Shown here piece by piece: positions 33,984-48,900 of a stretch of 64,000 bases of DNA. Both the position numbers and the translations under genes were made by a program. How positions within the stretch are numbered: position 1 is the stretch's first letter; each line of letters starts with the position of its first letter. Source of the stretch: Mactra quadrangularis (taxonomy: Eukaryota > Mollusca > Bivalvia > Venerida > Mactridae); the NCBI GenBank assembly GCA_025267735.1, contig CM046309.1, forward strand, positions 31,657,202-31,721,201, read 5' to 3'. A model generated the notes under the pieces. It was not told where the DNA came from and ran no database searches. It saw only the letters and a list, made by a program, of their open reading frames with translations.

Positions 33984-36900
33984 GTGAGTATTTTCATTCT
34001 TTAATTAATATACATGTACCATATATACTCACTTATAAGGTAATAAATTTCTTTTCTAAAGGTACTCCTGTGATCCTAAATAGGTAAAGATATTGAATGA
34101 CACTCGTTGAATCATCGTTGTTCATTGATAAATAATATCTTTCGGTGTAGATGTCTAAGCTCATTTTGTGGTATACTGTCTATTTAAGATTCAGATATTA
34201 TCAGACAAACGAAAAATGACGTACTATGGAACTAGGACAAACACCCTTTCTATTGGTTGAAGAAAAGCTAAACAAATGAAAGATTTGTTCTTCCCTTATT
34301 TATCAAATTAAAATAAATCTAACAATCGGTGGTGTTTTCTTAATAAATGAAGTAAAGCATGGTTATTTTTCAAAGATTAAATACTATAAAGACTATCTAA
34401 AAAATCTCGCCATGAAATTCATTTTTGGTCAATGGGCATAGAGCGATCAGTTAGCTGTTTTTACAAAATAATAAAATGTTTAGTATTCTTTGTGAATAAA
34501 GTGTGTAAGGAAGTAAGTCATACATATAAGACTTGGAACAGCTAGCATATTTAGCCAGAAAAGTTCATTTCCAAAGCGTTTAAGTATTTAAGTCAACATC
34601 TATCAACAGTGCAGACCAATGAATTATTAATTTTCTAAATATGTTGAGCACATCATGTGTTAATGTTTAAACACAACTTAATAAAAACGCAAAGTCTTGT
34701 TCAAAACCCGATGTTACCGTTGGATGGACAGAACTCGGAAAGAAAAATAGTGTAGCTGCTATTGTCATTATTGAGCATTAGAACTTAAGTAAACATTATC
34801 TCAAACTTTAATTTCTTTACAACAGTGCTGATTTACCTGACGCTTTTTAAGAAATTTTTAATACCACTGTCAGTTTACATTCAATTTGTAGTGTCATTCG
34901 TTTAAAGGTTTTAAATTTTAGAAGTTTTTTACAACGCGGAAGTATTTAAACATACGCAATTATAATACATGTACGAGTAATTTTAAATAGGCTTAATCAA
35001 GGCGTAATTCAAACGTAATTCAAACGTTACATCTAATTTACTATTGCTTTTCCGACATATGTTATCGCCCTTTGATTCTTTTACAGAAATGTATATTGTC
35101 TAGAAATGCAACACGCACTAGATAGCGCTTCCGACCGATAACAATCCCGACTTATATCCACGTACTTGATTCTGTCTTCAGTACTGATTTTAATTCGAAG
35201 ATTTTAGGACTGTGTTTATAGATTATACATTGAATAATTGAATATAAATATACGAATTTGAAATAGGGTTTATGTAACAGCATAGCGTTTATAACATATT
35301 GTACTGTTATTCTGATGAACGAATTTTTTACCAAGTTTCGCTGTTTTAACTGTGTGTGACCATAGCACGAAACTAAACGAAGTGTAACTTTGAAATTTCA
35401 ATTTCTCTAAACCTTTGAATGAGAATGTGATGCCTCATACTTAGCAAAAAAACACCATATCTTGTTGAAAGTTTGCTAGTTGTTATGGTTGTCATATCTG
35501 ATGTTAATACTTTGATCGATTATCTGATGATTAGGAGTAGAAACTAAACCAACAGCTATACTGGAATCACCATATTTGGTTGATGGTTGGTTGTAAGGGT
35601 TGTCATGTTAATACTTTGATAGATTACCAATCGACTTGGAGTAGAAACTAAACTAATTTTGTTGATTAGGGGGGTCATTCGGAATGTCTCAGATATACCT
35701 TTGAATATTCACACTATTAAGAACAGAACAGAACAATGGTTTTATTTCTCAGACTACAAAGGTTATTCGTGAGAAAGATATTAAGAACATGAACGTGTAA
35801 ACGAGTTAGAAATTTTCAAAATTGACCAAAATCGTCCGTATCAATGGAAGGTAAGATAAAGGAGCTAGTTGATAAAGTCAAGAATTGTTAAAGCTTGTAG
35901 ACTCCCTTTACATTGTTTGTGCGCCTGCGTTATATATAGTATTACCTGACAGCGTCTGTTGAGTAAAATATTGATTCCCATTTTTAGGTATTAACTCTAT
36001 TATTTAATACTAGCAGACAATGTTTTCTTAGTTAATCATCTATTCCTACTTTCAGATATTATCAAGCGGTTACTTGATGGGATGTAATGGAGCTACATTG
36101 GGACAGGCTTGTAATGAAACTATTATTTGTACTTGTACAAATCAAGTTTGTGATGCAACAAGTGCAAAATGTGTATGTAACACTGGTTACATTGGTTCTA
36201 GTTGCGTAGCTGGTAAGTCAATACTATTTGAGTGAAGTTGAATACTAATGGATTCTTGCTATTAACAACTAAATTAATTATATAAAACCTATGAATAAAC
36301 AGTAAAACGCTTTAAGCATTTTCAAATATAATATTATCACGATCGCAACAGATAGGATAAACACAATTATCGTATTGTCTTTAAATGGAATAGAGTTTGT
36401 TGAAATATATCTACATGTTTCTGTAAGGTACCTGAAAAGTAGATTGATATTAGTTGTGTGTTTTTTATTGTTTCATATTGTGTCTTTTACAGAACTTGGG
36501 TATAGTTGTACAATTGACTTAGATTGTTATGTTGTTACTGCTATATGTTCTGGTGATATATGTACATGTGATACAACTACACATTATGATTCTAATGGAG
36601 TAAATACTCCTGGTGGTTATTGTTTCAACAGTATGTATGTTTTAGTTGGTTAGCCTGATTTAGAAAGCTTCTCCAACAAATTATTTTGTACCATTGTTAA
36701 ACAGAAAGAACCAAAAAGATACAAATTAGGTAGCCATAATTAGGCTTGAAATCACGACGTATGCTTGCTTGTTTAATGCTCTATCAACTGATTTTATATG
36801 ACTGATTATTTCGTATATGTCGTGTTTTTTGCTTTTACACTTAACAACTTTTCTAAGTAAACACCTATATATTTGGTCATAACTAGGTTGATACATAAGC

Positions 36901-39900
36901 TATTGATATAAAATTTGTAAACAATGTTCATCAAATAGTATTTCATCTATTAGCAAACAAAGAATAAATTCAAAAATGACTGACTACTGAAAAACAGTAA
37001 CAATATTGGCACCAAAAAAGTACAAATTCACATCAATAACGAATATGGACCCTTTCAGCTCGTATAAATGCAAGACACTTTGCTTGCATTGAGATTATGT
37101 AGTTCTGAATGATATCTCGGGGTATCATAGCCCATTCTATCCGTCTTCGTGTCACTCGACGTCTTCTCTGGCTTGGCAGGTCTTTAACACTTCCAGTTTG
37201 CTCAAACTTTCTTAAAAGTTTCATCACAGTCACAGGGTTTCGCTTGAAAGTATGGGTAAGCTGAAAAATGGGTTCATTTTGTCACGATTGTTGAAGGTTT
37301 CTGCATTGCAGCTATGCTTAGAATGTCTCAGCGAAAATATGATGCGAGCAAGACATGAGATAGCAATTCAATTCAATTTACCTTTCGTACTGATGAGCCA
37401 GCATGTGTCATTTCGGTAGCCGGGCCTCTTCATTTCAAGCTAATTTGTTTCATACTTACGTCTTGTGAAAGTTTAGGTGTTCTTTATAAGTGTAAATCGC
37501 TATAGATATCGTCATGTACAAAATAAACGTTTAAATGTAAACCGTTTGGTTTATATAACGGCTAAGCCAAGATAAAAGGTACCTCTTTAGTCTCACATAG
37601 GCCAATTTTCAGACCTCATCAGAGTGCAGATTCTTTTTAAGTAATATACAAACATGTCTATTAGACACTTATTTCCAAAAGATCTTGGATGGAACATGTA
37701 GAACAAAAAAGTTAAGAACGATTGAATAGATTTACCCAAGGGGCCTACGGACTCTACAAAGTAATTTATATCACCACACGGAAACTTAAAAAGATGTATA
37801 TTTCTTTTAAAAAATGTGTTATTAAGTTTTATAAACATATACTTTAAAATTTTGAAGAGAATATACGCCCACTCTCTCCTTGTCTGCAACATTTACCGAG
37901 GTCAAAAGTTGCAAATACCCCAAAATACACAGGGAATGTTAAGTTTCAATTTACATATAGATGAGAAAAAAGAAACAAAACTGATTTTTTTATATTTGAA
38001 AGTATTTGAAGATGTAGACAACACATTAAGAACATGTTTGATATAAAAAGTATGGTTTTGATGACCCTAAAAAGAAAATTATATAATTGGAAACCGGGGC
38101 TACGGACTCTTCACGGTAATTCATATCACCACTAGAAAATTTAGAAAGATGTATATTTCTTATAAATGATTTATAAATAAGTTTGATATTTATGTTTATC
38201 AATTTGGAAGTGAATGTACACTGACTCTCATTGTTTGCAACATTTACCAGGATCAAAAGCGCAAATACCCAAAATACACAGGGAATGTAAAGTTTCAATT
38301 TACATCTAAATGAGAAAAAAGAAACAAAACTGATTTTTTATATTTGAAAGTATTCGAAGATGTAGACAACACATTCAGAACAAGTTTGATATAAATAATC
38401 ATATGTTTCTTGACCAAATAAATTATTTATTTATTGGAGTTAATGCCGTATCAACTCAATTTAGGTCATTTCATGGCGTCCAGCGCACCTAACCTAGCTT
38501 TCCTGGACCATTGTCTATAACCAGTACTCACCTACCCTTCCACATGGCCAGAAACTTCTCCATATTATCTAATCAATGGAGGAAAATCGACATCACTATC
38601 AAATTTTCATGGAAGGGTATAACCTCCCCGTGTGGGATTCGAACCCGCACCCCCTCGGGCACGAGTATCCAAATTCCGGCGCGCTACTAACTGCGCTATC
38701 GACCCGGGTTGAGACCAAATAAAGAAAATCATAAAATGGATATCAGGGGCTACGGACTCTACATACTGACTTGATGGTATTTAGTAGATTGAACAAAGTA
38801 GTTTAATGTAAATTGACCTGTGGAATGATATTCTTTTGATAAAGTATTAATTTTCTGACTTTTGAAAAAATGAGCAATGATATGAAGAAACAATTCCTTT
38901 AGTTTGGTTTTAAGTGTAATTATCCTTTAAAAAACAATAAACTTCAACTTACAAACACTACAAATATATATTTAAGTATCTTCTGAAATGTCTAATAAAT
39001 CAGTTTGACCATTAAAGAAATCTATCAGAAAATTTATAAATTACGTCAAATTTAACATTATTTTCAACAGAATGAAGATTGTCATGACATACAGTATTTA
39101 GATGCATAGCTAGTCAGCACAAGTACGAAAGTAAGAAAATTAGAAAAGTTTTATAATTTTCCTGTGTGAAAAAAAGATATAAATATATCAGGGGCTACGG
39201 ACTCTACAGGCCTACGGACAGCACTTATTTGTCTTTAGATTTTTTGTTGTTCTTCTTCTGATTTAATTCTTTTCCTGCATTACCTACATGGCACGACCAA
39301 AAACAGAAAACGTAATAAAACAGCAGGAATGTTTCTTTATATTAAGTCAGCACACAGTTGAAAACAGGGGCTACGGACTCTACATAAAATTAACAATGTT
39401 CAGTAGTTATTTTCCAAAAAGAAAATGCATATGCTCTAAAAAACTTCATTTGGGTTAGATAAAAAAAAATATAAACTGTAATAGGTAAAAGGTGATACAA
39501 GTGAAATAAAGCAGTAACATTGTTTTAAAGTCTATCAAAGATGGTAACGTGAAACTCGAACTTGCGTTACAAGGGTACATGTTTACTATTTCATGAATAT
39601 TTTCTTAAATATTGATTATAAATAAATTTCGTAAAAAATACCGTATACCTGTGTGTCAGTCAGAGATAGAAAACACATCAAAATAACTGTAACCAACAAA
39701 CACTTTTCAAAACAACTGATAAAATAAAACCTCAGTGAGACTCAAAAACAGTGTAAAAACAGGGATGTTAGGGAATATAATCCTAAATAATTCAAAAAAT
39801 GGTAATAGAACATATATAAAACTATACATCATCAGAAAGCTCTCAAGATAACGTGTTGGAAAAAAATATTCTTCATTTAATTTAAAATGAACTTTTCAGA

Positions 39901-42900
39901 ATATTTCAATGTAACATTGGCAAAATCAAAAGGTCCTATTTATCTTGGCTTAGCCGATAAGTACAATGCACGAAATTCACGTGCATCTTGGAAGTCGGTA
40001 ACTACTCGGTAGATATTGATGCTTTTAGTGTCACATGAAAGATAAAGTATCCCATAGGTGACTCACAAAATTTCGTTCAAATATTCTAACAAAAAATGAA
40101 ATTATTTGCAGGGGAAATGTGTATACTTAGAAAAGCTGTTAAGTGTACTTAATTTCTATGACCATACTTCCACTGCACTAAATTGGAAAGAGTCTGGTGG
40201 TATTTTCTATTTTCAATGGAAATATTCTTAACCCTGTTATTTTTTGTCGATAAAATGTACTAAAATGCTTATTAGTGATATACAAAATCGGATGTATGTG
40301 CATAATGCTGGGAAACTAGTTTTCTATTAGGTAAAAGTATTAAAGCATCCGCAGGGGCAATATGGCCAACTGATGTAATTTGTTTTAATATTGTCACCCC
40401 TTGACGTCAAATTTGACATGAAGATTGATTTGATCAGTAGAAGACTTATATTTATACAATCGCCACCATAACCGGAGAACCTCTGCACCATTTGGCTTCT
40501 ATTCTGCTTTGACTTGTAGAAGATCCTTATGATTTTTGGGTCACTGTATCATAAGTCAAGGTCGCCATGACCGTTTATTTCTTAATTGTATGTTCTTACT
40601 AGCATGATTAAAATGTCCCAAATATTTAGAATCAAATCAACTTGAAAAATGTTTACTTGATAATAAACTATACAGTGTCCTGCAAGAAAGGTAGTTTGCG
40701 TTAAACATGGACCTATAAAAACATGAATTACATGTATCTCAATTACTCGGGACTCGAATTATCTAAAATTTCATATGTGATCATAACTAAAGCATTTTCC
40801 TTCTCAAATAAAAATCAGAGTTTTTCTTCAATTGCATAACATACTTGCCAAAATCAGAACAGCCACATAACAGTAGATACAAAGTTATAACTAAATATGA
40901 GGCCCTGACACTGAATTGATTGTTTAAACAATTAGCTTAAACTGTACTTAGAAACCTCACACATGTTCACATCACTAGTATAATTCAAAAGACAGGCCTC
41001 CACTTTACAATTAAGCAGACCGACGAATGTTTATTTAAGCGATACATTTACAGTAAGCGCACGAGATTTTGTACAAGTACATTCTAAGTACAAGAAAATC
41101 ATTAAATACCGCCGGATAGTGATAACATTATGTGTACATACACAAAAGAGAAAACAAAGATATATAAGGAACAACTCAACCCAAAGACAACTCAACCCAA
41201 GCCAACTCAATCCCCTACTAACGGGTTGAGTTGTCCCAACTTTGAGTTGAGTTATGCACGGGTTGAGTTGTCTTTGGGTTGAGTTGTCCTGTATCCATTA
41301 CGTTCGCTAACAGTCGTTACTGAACACGCTAACGGGTTTAGAAGAGAAGATAATTAGTAATTTCTTGGAGAAACTCCTTTTAAACATGATATATAAATAC
41401 TTTACAGAATAAATAAAATGTATACAAAAACACACCAGATTTAAAATTCAGTAATCTAATACTTCTTGTTCTGCCGTTTTTTGGAACATATTTTGACTTA
41501 ATGTTGGCCTCATTGAGAAAGTGAGTTAGATAGTTATTATACAGTTACAGATGAAAAGTTTAGCATGCAAAGACAGTATCAAACTTACTACAGACAGTAC
41601 AACATTGATAATTAGCTTTTTCATCATGAATTTAGCGCTTCGTATACGATAAACGCGAGTCTGTAATAAGCTGGCGTCACACTGTCCGGAAATTGACACC
41701 CGATGGACATACGAATTTGGAATTTCTAATATCGTACGAAGATGGGCCCGAAATTGGCTGACAATCAATCAGCACCCAAAGCAAGTGCGATTCCTACAGA
41801 AGGCCACTCGATCGCATCCGATCCACACACGTATCATTCTATATTTCACGCGATCGCATCCGATCTACTCACGAAGTCACCTGAAAGACGCAGATTTTTA
41901 CCAAGTTGTAACCAGCAGGACATGCAAAGGCCACACGATCGGTATACGACGTCGTATTGTGAGTATGATGTGTAAGAATGCAGTCACGAAAGCGTCACGT
42001 GACTCCCTATTCATGGTCCTCAGAAAAACTCGAAACATGTATGCAAGAATAGCAAAGATCTACAACGCGCCTGGATATGGAGAGTTAATAGTTATACTTA
42101 AGGTAATAAGAACAATGGGGAAGAAGGCATTTTATTTTCTTTTAAAAGGCTAGTATTCCAAGGATATATAACCGTCACATGCTTGCCATCCAGAGCACCA
42201 CAGCATGACATATTTTTTCAAAATTCTCAGCAATGGTAGATCGTCTCAGATACAATCTTGACTTAGCTGCCATCGCAAACTTGAACATTTGATATAAGGG
42301 ATACTGTGTTTGGAGCTACTCTGAAGTTGTAGGACAGGCTTCGATCACCGCCGGTAGGCGTCATAGAGTAATAGCTCAAGACTCGGAGAAAATGACCTGT
42401 ATCACTGTACCATGTGTCCTTATTCTGTATTATGCATTACATATCCTTTGTATGACCTCATCGAAGAGGCATCCGAGCCGCCCGGCTAGCTCAGTTGGTA
42501 GCACGCAAGTCTACTGATCGAGGGGTCGTTGGTTCAATTCCCGGGCGGGGCATACGTTCGTGGAGTTTGGTCATGAAATAACATCTAGGGCCATTGTCTC
42601 TCCTACCACAGATTTTAAATCATATAGGGCAGTTGTCAGCCACTGGTAGAAGTATGTGCTTAGTAAAATCCAGAGATTTAGAATTTCTAGAAACGGTGAG
42701 TTTGTTGACTTGTCGCCGTGATATGACCTTAACAACCAAACAACCTTAAAAGCCAACAACAACATTTTTTAGAAAAAGAATCATCTTCTGTATTCAACTC
42801 TTCTAGTAGAGTACTATAGTTGTCATACGTTTGTCTTTTTCCCAAACAGCCATTTTCTGACCCTCAAAGACCCCTATTTCTGTCTTCGATTTTGTCTTCC

Positions 42901-45900
42901 TTTTCGTGGTTGACTAATCTTTAAACTAATGCAATTCTGCTGGATATTAACTTGTAAATTGTATAATAATTTGCAAATGATCAACTATTTTGTAGTCTCA
43001 GTAGAGAGGTACAATACTAATTATGAAGATGGTCGGAGGCAAGTCTTCATATGTCAATCATGGTACGCTTGAGCCATTTAAATTCGCTTATTCGGTCCAC
43101 ATCGAAGTGCCATCTCGATGTCATCGTACCAAAATACGATAGCGACACGACGGTATCCCGGGGTCTTCGCGTAGTCCTGATGCCTTCCCTAGACAATCGC
43201 ATAACTTCTTGTTTCCCTCGCATTGTCTTCTTGGGGCGAAAAATGCTAGATGGCACCGATGATCACACGGAGTAAAGACGAATACTACACGATTGACAAG
43301 AAGGCTTTACGACGGCCTTACGATGCTCAAAATTGAGGTACGAATTCAACACGAAAATAAACCTTCGCCATGACTTCCGGCAATTTTTTAGCATGCTAAA
43401 ATTTTTTGCGATCGCTCACGAAGTTGTCGCCGGAGCCTAAAAATTCAGTCGATGATCATACGATGGCAAAAGATGCCCCCACGAATGGCGCGATCTTATA
43501 ACGATCAGATCCGAATTTATACTTTTCTTTATTCGTATGTCCATCTTGTGCTTATATCGGGACAGTGTGACGCCTACATAACAAATCTGTTCACGGAGAC
43601 GTGCGTGAAATACGTACGGTGTGTGTTTTTTAGCCTGAACCTCAATTTAGGGGAGCAGATATTTTACAATGTCTTAAAATATATTAAGGATAGAATGTTC
43701 TTTAAAATGCCCCCAAAAAGCACAAAATGTCATTGTAGTACTATAAAACTGAAAATTTATATAATTTAGCACTGTCAACATTAGTAAATAAAAAAGGAGG
43801 ACGGAAGTAAAAGAAATCATGAACTGCTCCTACCATGGTCATCAAATTCTGACGACTCTAATATACCACCGGCCTTCAGGCCGGCGGTAAATGACAATGT
43901 TATATCAGACCAGCCTACTATCCCTTATATTGGATTTTGATAAAACATAATGCAAAAAATTTGCATTACATTCTTTTGAAAAATATTTTATCTATCTGTT
44001 AAAAATTCTAAAAATCAAAAAATCCTAGAAAAAGGAAAAGTTTAAATAAGAAAATTTTAGCAAAATCAAGGTTGTAGTTATATTGATATTTACGGTTTAT
44101 ATGGATCCAAGTTGAAAGCAAATTACCTATACACTATTATTTTATATGAAATATCTTTTATTGTGTAACATCCTTTCTAAGTTTACATATATTCTAGTAT
44201 CAATCATCAATGTGAGGTTGTAAAACACCTTTAGTGATAGTTCTAAATTCGTATGAAAGTATGTATGAATTCCCCAAACTTATAACGTTAAAGACATAAT
44301 ATATTTTACATCTTGTATTAAAAGAAATGTCATATGGAGTTGGTTGTCAATTTGTTGGTTCTTGTGCTGGTGATAATACAGATTGTATCAATGGATATTG
44401 TGAATGTACAAGTGGATATTACCATGACAATTCTGCATGTGTAATCAGTAAGTACAATTAAATATATTTAAATTTGCGTAACTTCAAAAAAAGATGTTTT
44501 CCTGCTTTTACTTTTAAGGCAAATGTAGAAAATAAGCAATATGTTAAATTTGAATATGTGAAAAATGACAACAACCTATGTTATGCATAAATTTGTAATG
44601 TTAATTTATCTTTAAAATGTAATGTTATTTAACAACACATTTTTCACACAAGTATTCTTTAGGGAACTTTCTTCTCAACAGCTTGAGGATCTACAAACAA
44701 TTGAAAGCGTTTTTATAATAGAATTATATGCTGGAAAAATCTGCAGCCAAATATCGCACAATAATTGTCAGATTAAAACTCTAGTGTTTCTTTTTTATAA
44801 TTTGAATGGAAATTTTTTAGGCCTGACACTCCTGAAAATTCAATGATAATATTGATATCTTTGTTTGTAAGACATAGTATAGGTCGATCACAAAAACATT
44901 GTGTATATAAACATAGCCAGATTCATTACATACCAATATTTAGGGGTGAATTATTTTTACAATTTTATAGTTTAGATAGTTCACATTAATTTTTTAAACA
45001 TACCTTTATATAAAATTTACAATTTGCATATACACTGTTTGGAAAAAAAAATGTAAAATATCAGTGGTATGTTTGAATTAGTAAAATGCTGTTCAAGCAT
45101 TAGCAAGTTCACCTATTTAGTGGGCAAGTCCATAGTTTATAGTACAAAACATGCATGACCACACGTTCAACCTGTATATACTATATTGGGTGATGTTACA
45201 GGTGTGGAATTTGCGTTCGTGATAGTACAGAATGATACTTATTGATTTTCGTTTAATTTTAAAATTATAATAAATACATGTTATCATCTTTTTCATCTTT
45301 TGTGATACATTGATTTAAAATTATGTGGAACTATGTTTGTTTGTGGTAAATAAAAATTTGATTTCACACTGTCATAAATTACTCTAATACATAAGAAAAA
45401 TCATATATATAGTTGCCATGCTTTGTCAATCTCAAGGTATTTCTTTTTTTACCAGTACTTGCTAAATATTCCACAATGAGCCAACAACTTTTTTTAAACG
45501 GAAGGTAAATCAAAATTATTGCAGAGTTTTTTTTGTAAAAAATGATTTTACACGAAAAATGATTTTTAATCCTGACCAGAAATTGAATCCAGATACTTGG
45601 ATTGGAAGTCAAATTTATAAATCATCAGAGTTGAAATCTTCGAAAAGCAATTATTTTCTAATCTTATTTTTTAAGAAATATCATTTGGAGGCGTTTGTTC
45701 ACTACCTGGTTCTTGTTCTGGTGATAATACAGAATGTATTGGTGGAACTTGTCAATGTTCTAGTGGATATAGTAGGAACAATGATGCTTGTGTTACAAGT
45801 AAGTACAATGTGATGTATTGGTTTTATTTTAACTTTTGATTTATAATATTTTGAATCTGTTTTTATACTTCTGTAGCAATCCTTTATAGAATTTCAAGTA

Positions 45901-48900
45901 GATTATAAAATTGTATTAAATGAAAATTGCTTTGATCTGTTTGTAGGTTTTGTTTATTTACTTTGAATATTTCTCAGTTGATATAGTTACACTTTATTTG
46001 GTAATGTATGGTGGCCAAACTACCATTTTCCTGGGCTTATTCTTTTTTAGCTAGTAGTTGATTAACAGTCCCCAAAGAGTCGACTACTTCTTCTTATTCA
46101 GAGATAGATTCACATCATTGTCTTAATGTTTCAAGGAAAAAAGTATGCCATTTTGAAGTAAATATTCTAATCTTTGTTGCTGGATTGGCATGTAAGAGTG
46201 CTACACGTAACACCGCTCCATGAAAGTTTGCTTATTTAGTTTCCCTTGTAAAATATTGGTTCCGTACCTCAACATCAACTGGTGGACAATCACATTTACT
46301 GTGTCACAGTATCAATGATTAAGGGAACCACACACATTTAAACCTAGATTGTTCAATATCTGATAACCTCAGTAACAGCATGAGTTGACATAAAGTTTTG
46401 CATTGACTTGTAGACCTCTAACTATTGTCAGGTAATAAGGTCAAAGGTCAAGGTCATATATACTGTACAAACTTTTACCTTTACTGTTGAATGGCTTTAT
46501 AAACTCTTTTAAAAGTTGATATTTCGGAATTTCTGATATTTTGGAAATATTGCAAATTCAAATGCTGTATGTTGAATGACTAATAGGAACTTCTGATGGT
46601 ATATGTTTTTGACACACATTGCTTGTTATTCATGTAATTAAAATATTGTGTAAACTGCCTTAACTGTTAACATTATAAAAATATTTTTCGTATTTTAATT
46701 TTTAAGACATACCACATGGAGGAAATTGTACTGGGGGTGGTATTTGTTCTGGTGATAATACAGTATGTGATGGTGTAACTTGTCTGTGTTCTAGTGGATA
46801 TAACTGGGACAATAGTGCTAGTGCTTGTGTTGCTAACAGTAAGTTAATTGTTGTATATTGATTTTAATTTTGTTTACTTCTTGAATTATAGATTGTTGAT
46901 CATTCTGAAGTAAACCTATATTAAATATTATGTTTTAAGTTATTTTTATACATATACAGTTGATTTGGATCATAGGATGTTAAGTTTTTAAATGAAATAT
47001 CTTAATTGTATACTTTATGAAGCCTGATAATAGTAATCAAAGCGCTGAAAGCGCTGAAGTTAAGCGGTTTCCTGACTATGCTTTCTGGCCACTTACATAA
47101 TTATCCTTCTTCCCATAATGTGAACAAGTAAGTGCCGTGACATAATCTCAATAATAATTTCAGAATTCTAGGCTGTTTAAGAAGCATTTATTATGTTACA
47201 AGCATTTCTCAACTGACCAAGTAATTGTCACGGTCCCACGTTGGGCGAAAAATCTTCACAGGGTAAAAAAATATACAGGCTGACCGGGACTCGAACCCAG
47301 GACCTCTCTGTAGATAGATAGATAGAGCTATCCGGCCGCTTACATGTCCTTCTTCCCATAATATTAACTGCTCACAGGTAAATGTTGTGACACTTAATAA
47401 GATAATACACTTGTAACAACAAGATTCACAAGTAAATCAGGTATACGCTTGATACAATTCCTGCATGATACATTACTCGAGAACATGATTATTTCTAATA
47501 CTTCAGTGCATGGTAAGCGTCAATGCAACTTTCTGTTTCACTTCGCTATGCACATAATGCAGTCTGTTGCCAGACTAAATCCGGAATTCATTTCACTGTT
47601 CCAATGAAAACGTTTGTAAAAAGAACAATAGTATTTGTTCCATAGTTCGTGCAATTTAGCAATAATATGTTACAAATGTTGTTTGTACCACAGGTGCCCA
47701 TCGCATTACAAAACACCAAATTATTATCAATTTTTACTTTAACATGCTCTTATTATCATAAATACTCCAAATACAAAAGTTCCAGCCAAAAGCCGAAATT
47801 TTGTTTTGTAAAAAGTATAAGGTATCCAACTCGATGAACTCCTTATGAATTTACTCAAAAAAGATGTGACAGGTCTCCTTTCCAAGACTAAACACACATT
47901 CCACTATGGTTCAGCGCTAAAATCGAATACTAAAAATAAAAATAAACATAATAATAATGATCCGTCTTTAAACTATATTTGTTGAAAATTTGACTTAAAT
48001 CGGACAAGCACTTACGTAGATACGAGCCCAAATATACATGTAGACTTATAAGTTTTGTTAAGTGTATAAAGCCATCTAGACATGATTAAAAGCTTTAAAA
48101 TCATTGTAACACTTCAATGATGAAATTCAAATTAATCGCGCTCGAATGCATGCCGGTCATCTCATCTAATTACCCTCGATAGTTTCAATGTTAATAGAGT
48201 TCGACTCTTTCCGGCAACTTCGTTAATCTCCGTGGGCTGAGTGACGTCATAAAAAATAGTTCGATATCTGTGCGCGTATTCATATCAAGGGGCGTGTTCC
48301 ACAAGGCTATCGCTAGCTAGCGCTGTTTGAAAGCAATTTTTGTAGCATATTAGCGCTCGCCTTGTGAAACGTGCCCAATATAAAAGGAAAACTTTGGGAC
48401 ACCTTGTTTTGAATGATTTAATGTTCCATATGATGCACTTTTGTCTGTAATTTCGTAGAAAAGAGACAATTTGTTCATACAATGAAAGAAAATTGCGTGA
48501 CTGTGGTAAGATAGAGGTCGGAAGAACTACTTTGTCTTAGACTTGAGTTGGCTAAACCCGAAACAATTGTCGAGATGGTGGTAATAAGTTAAGCGCTTAA
48601 AGCGCTTCACTTAAAAACCTCATTATTGTTATCTTGATTTATAAGACTTAGCATATGGAGAAGTTTGTTTCGAAGGTGGTACTTGTACTGGTGTTAATCA
48701 AGAATGTAGCGGTTTAACTTGTCAATGTAAAAGTGGATATTACAGGAACAATGTGGCATGTGTTAACAGTAAGTACAATGTGATTTATTGATTTTGTTTA
48801 TATTTTGATTAATAGTTAGGCAACTGTTTATCTTCATTAGTAGGTAAACATGTACTCTATATGTGGCAAGTTTATCATATTATTCTGATAAATAAAGAAA

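Larger units (their letters stand above)
41670..43578. mobile_element. PIF/Harbinger-like DNA transposon, decayed
   Basis: Flanked by TAA (41667-41669 and 43579-43581). Inverted ends share GGCGTCACACTGTCC and GATGGACATACGAAT. Transposase remains lie at 42160-42310. A SINE is inserted at 42479. Confidence 0.55.
41107..43889. mobile_element. Composite insertion ending in TACCGCCGG repeats
   Basis: Unit 2-specific. Begins TACCGCCGG and ends CCGGCGGTA, flanked by AAA-type sequence. It contains the GTTGAGTTGTCC palindrome, a Harbinger-like element and a SINE, so insertions are nested. Confidence 0.45.
47040..48612. mobile_element. Inverted-repeat element with AAGCGCTG ends
   Basis: Left end AAGCGCTGAAAGCGCTGAAG, right end (inverted) AAGTGAAGCGCTTTAAGCGC. 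About 1.6 kb in the intron before exon 48646. No transposase frame. A solo end is at 6195. Confidence 0.5.

Noticed and set aside
42479..42552. Functional tRNA gene
   Set aside because: A and B boxes are present but the sequence continues into a SINE body found at several other sites, and the anticodon arm does not pair convincingly.
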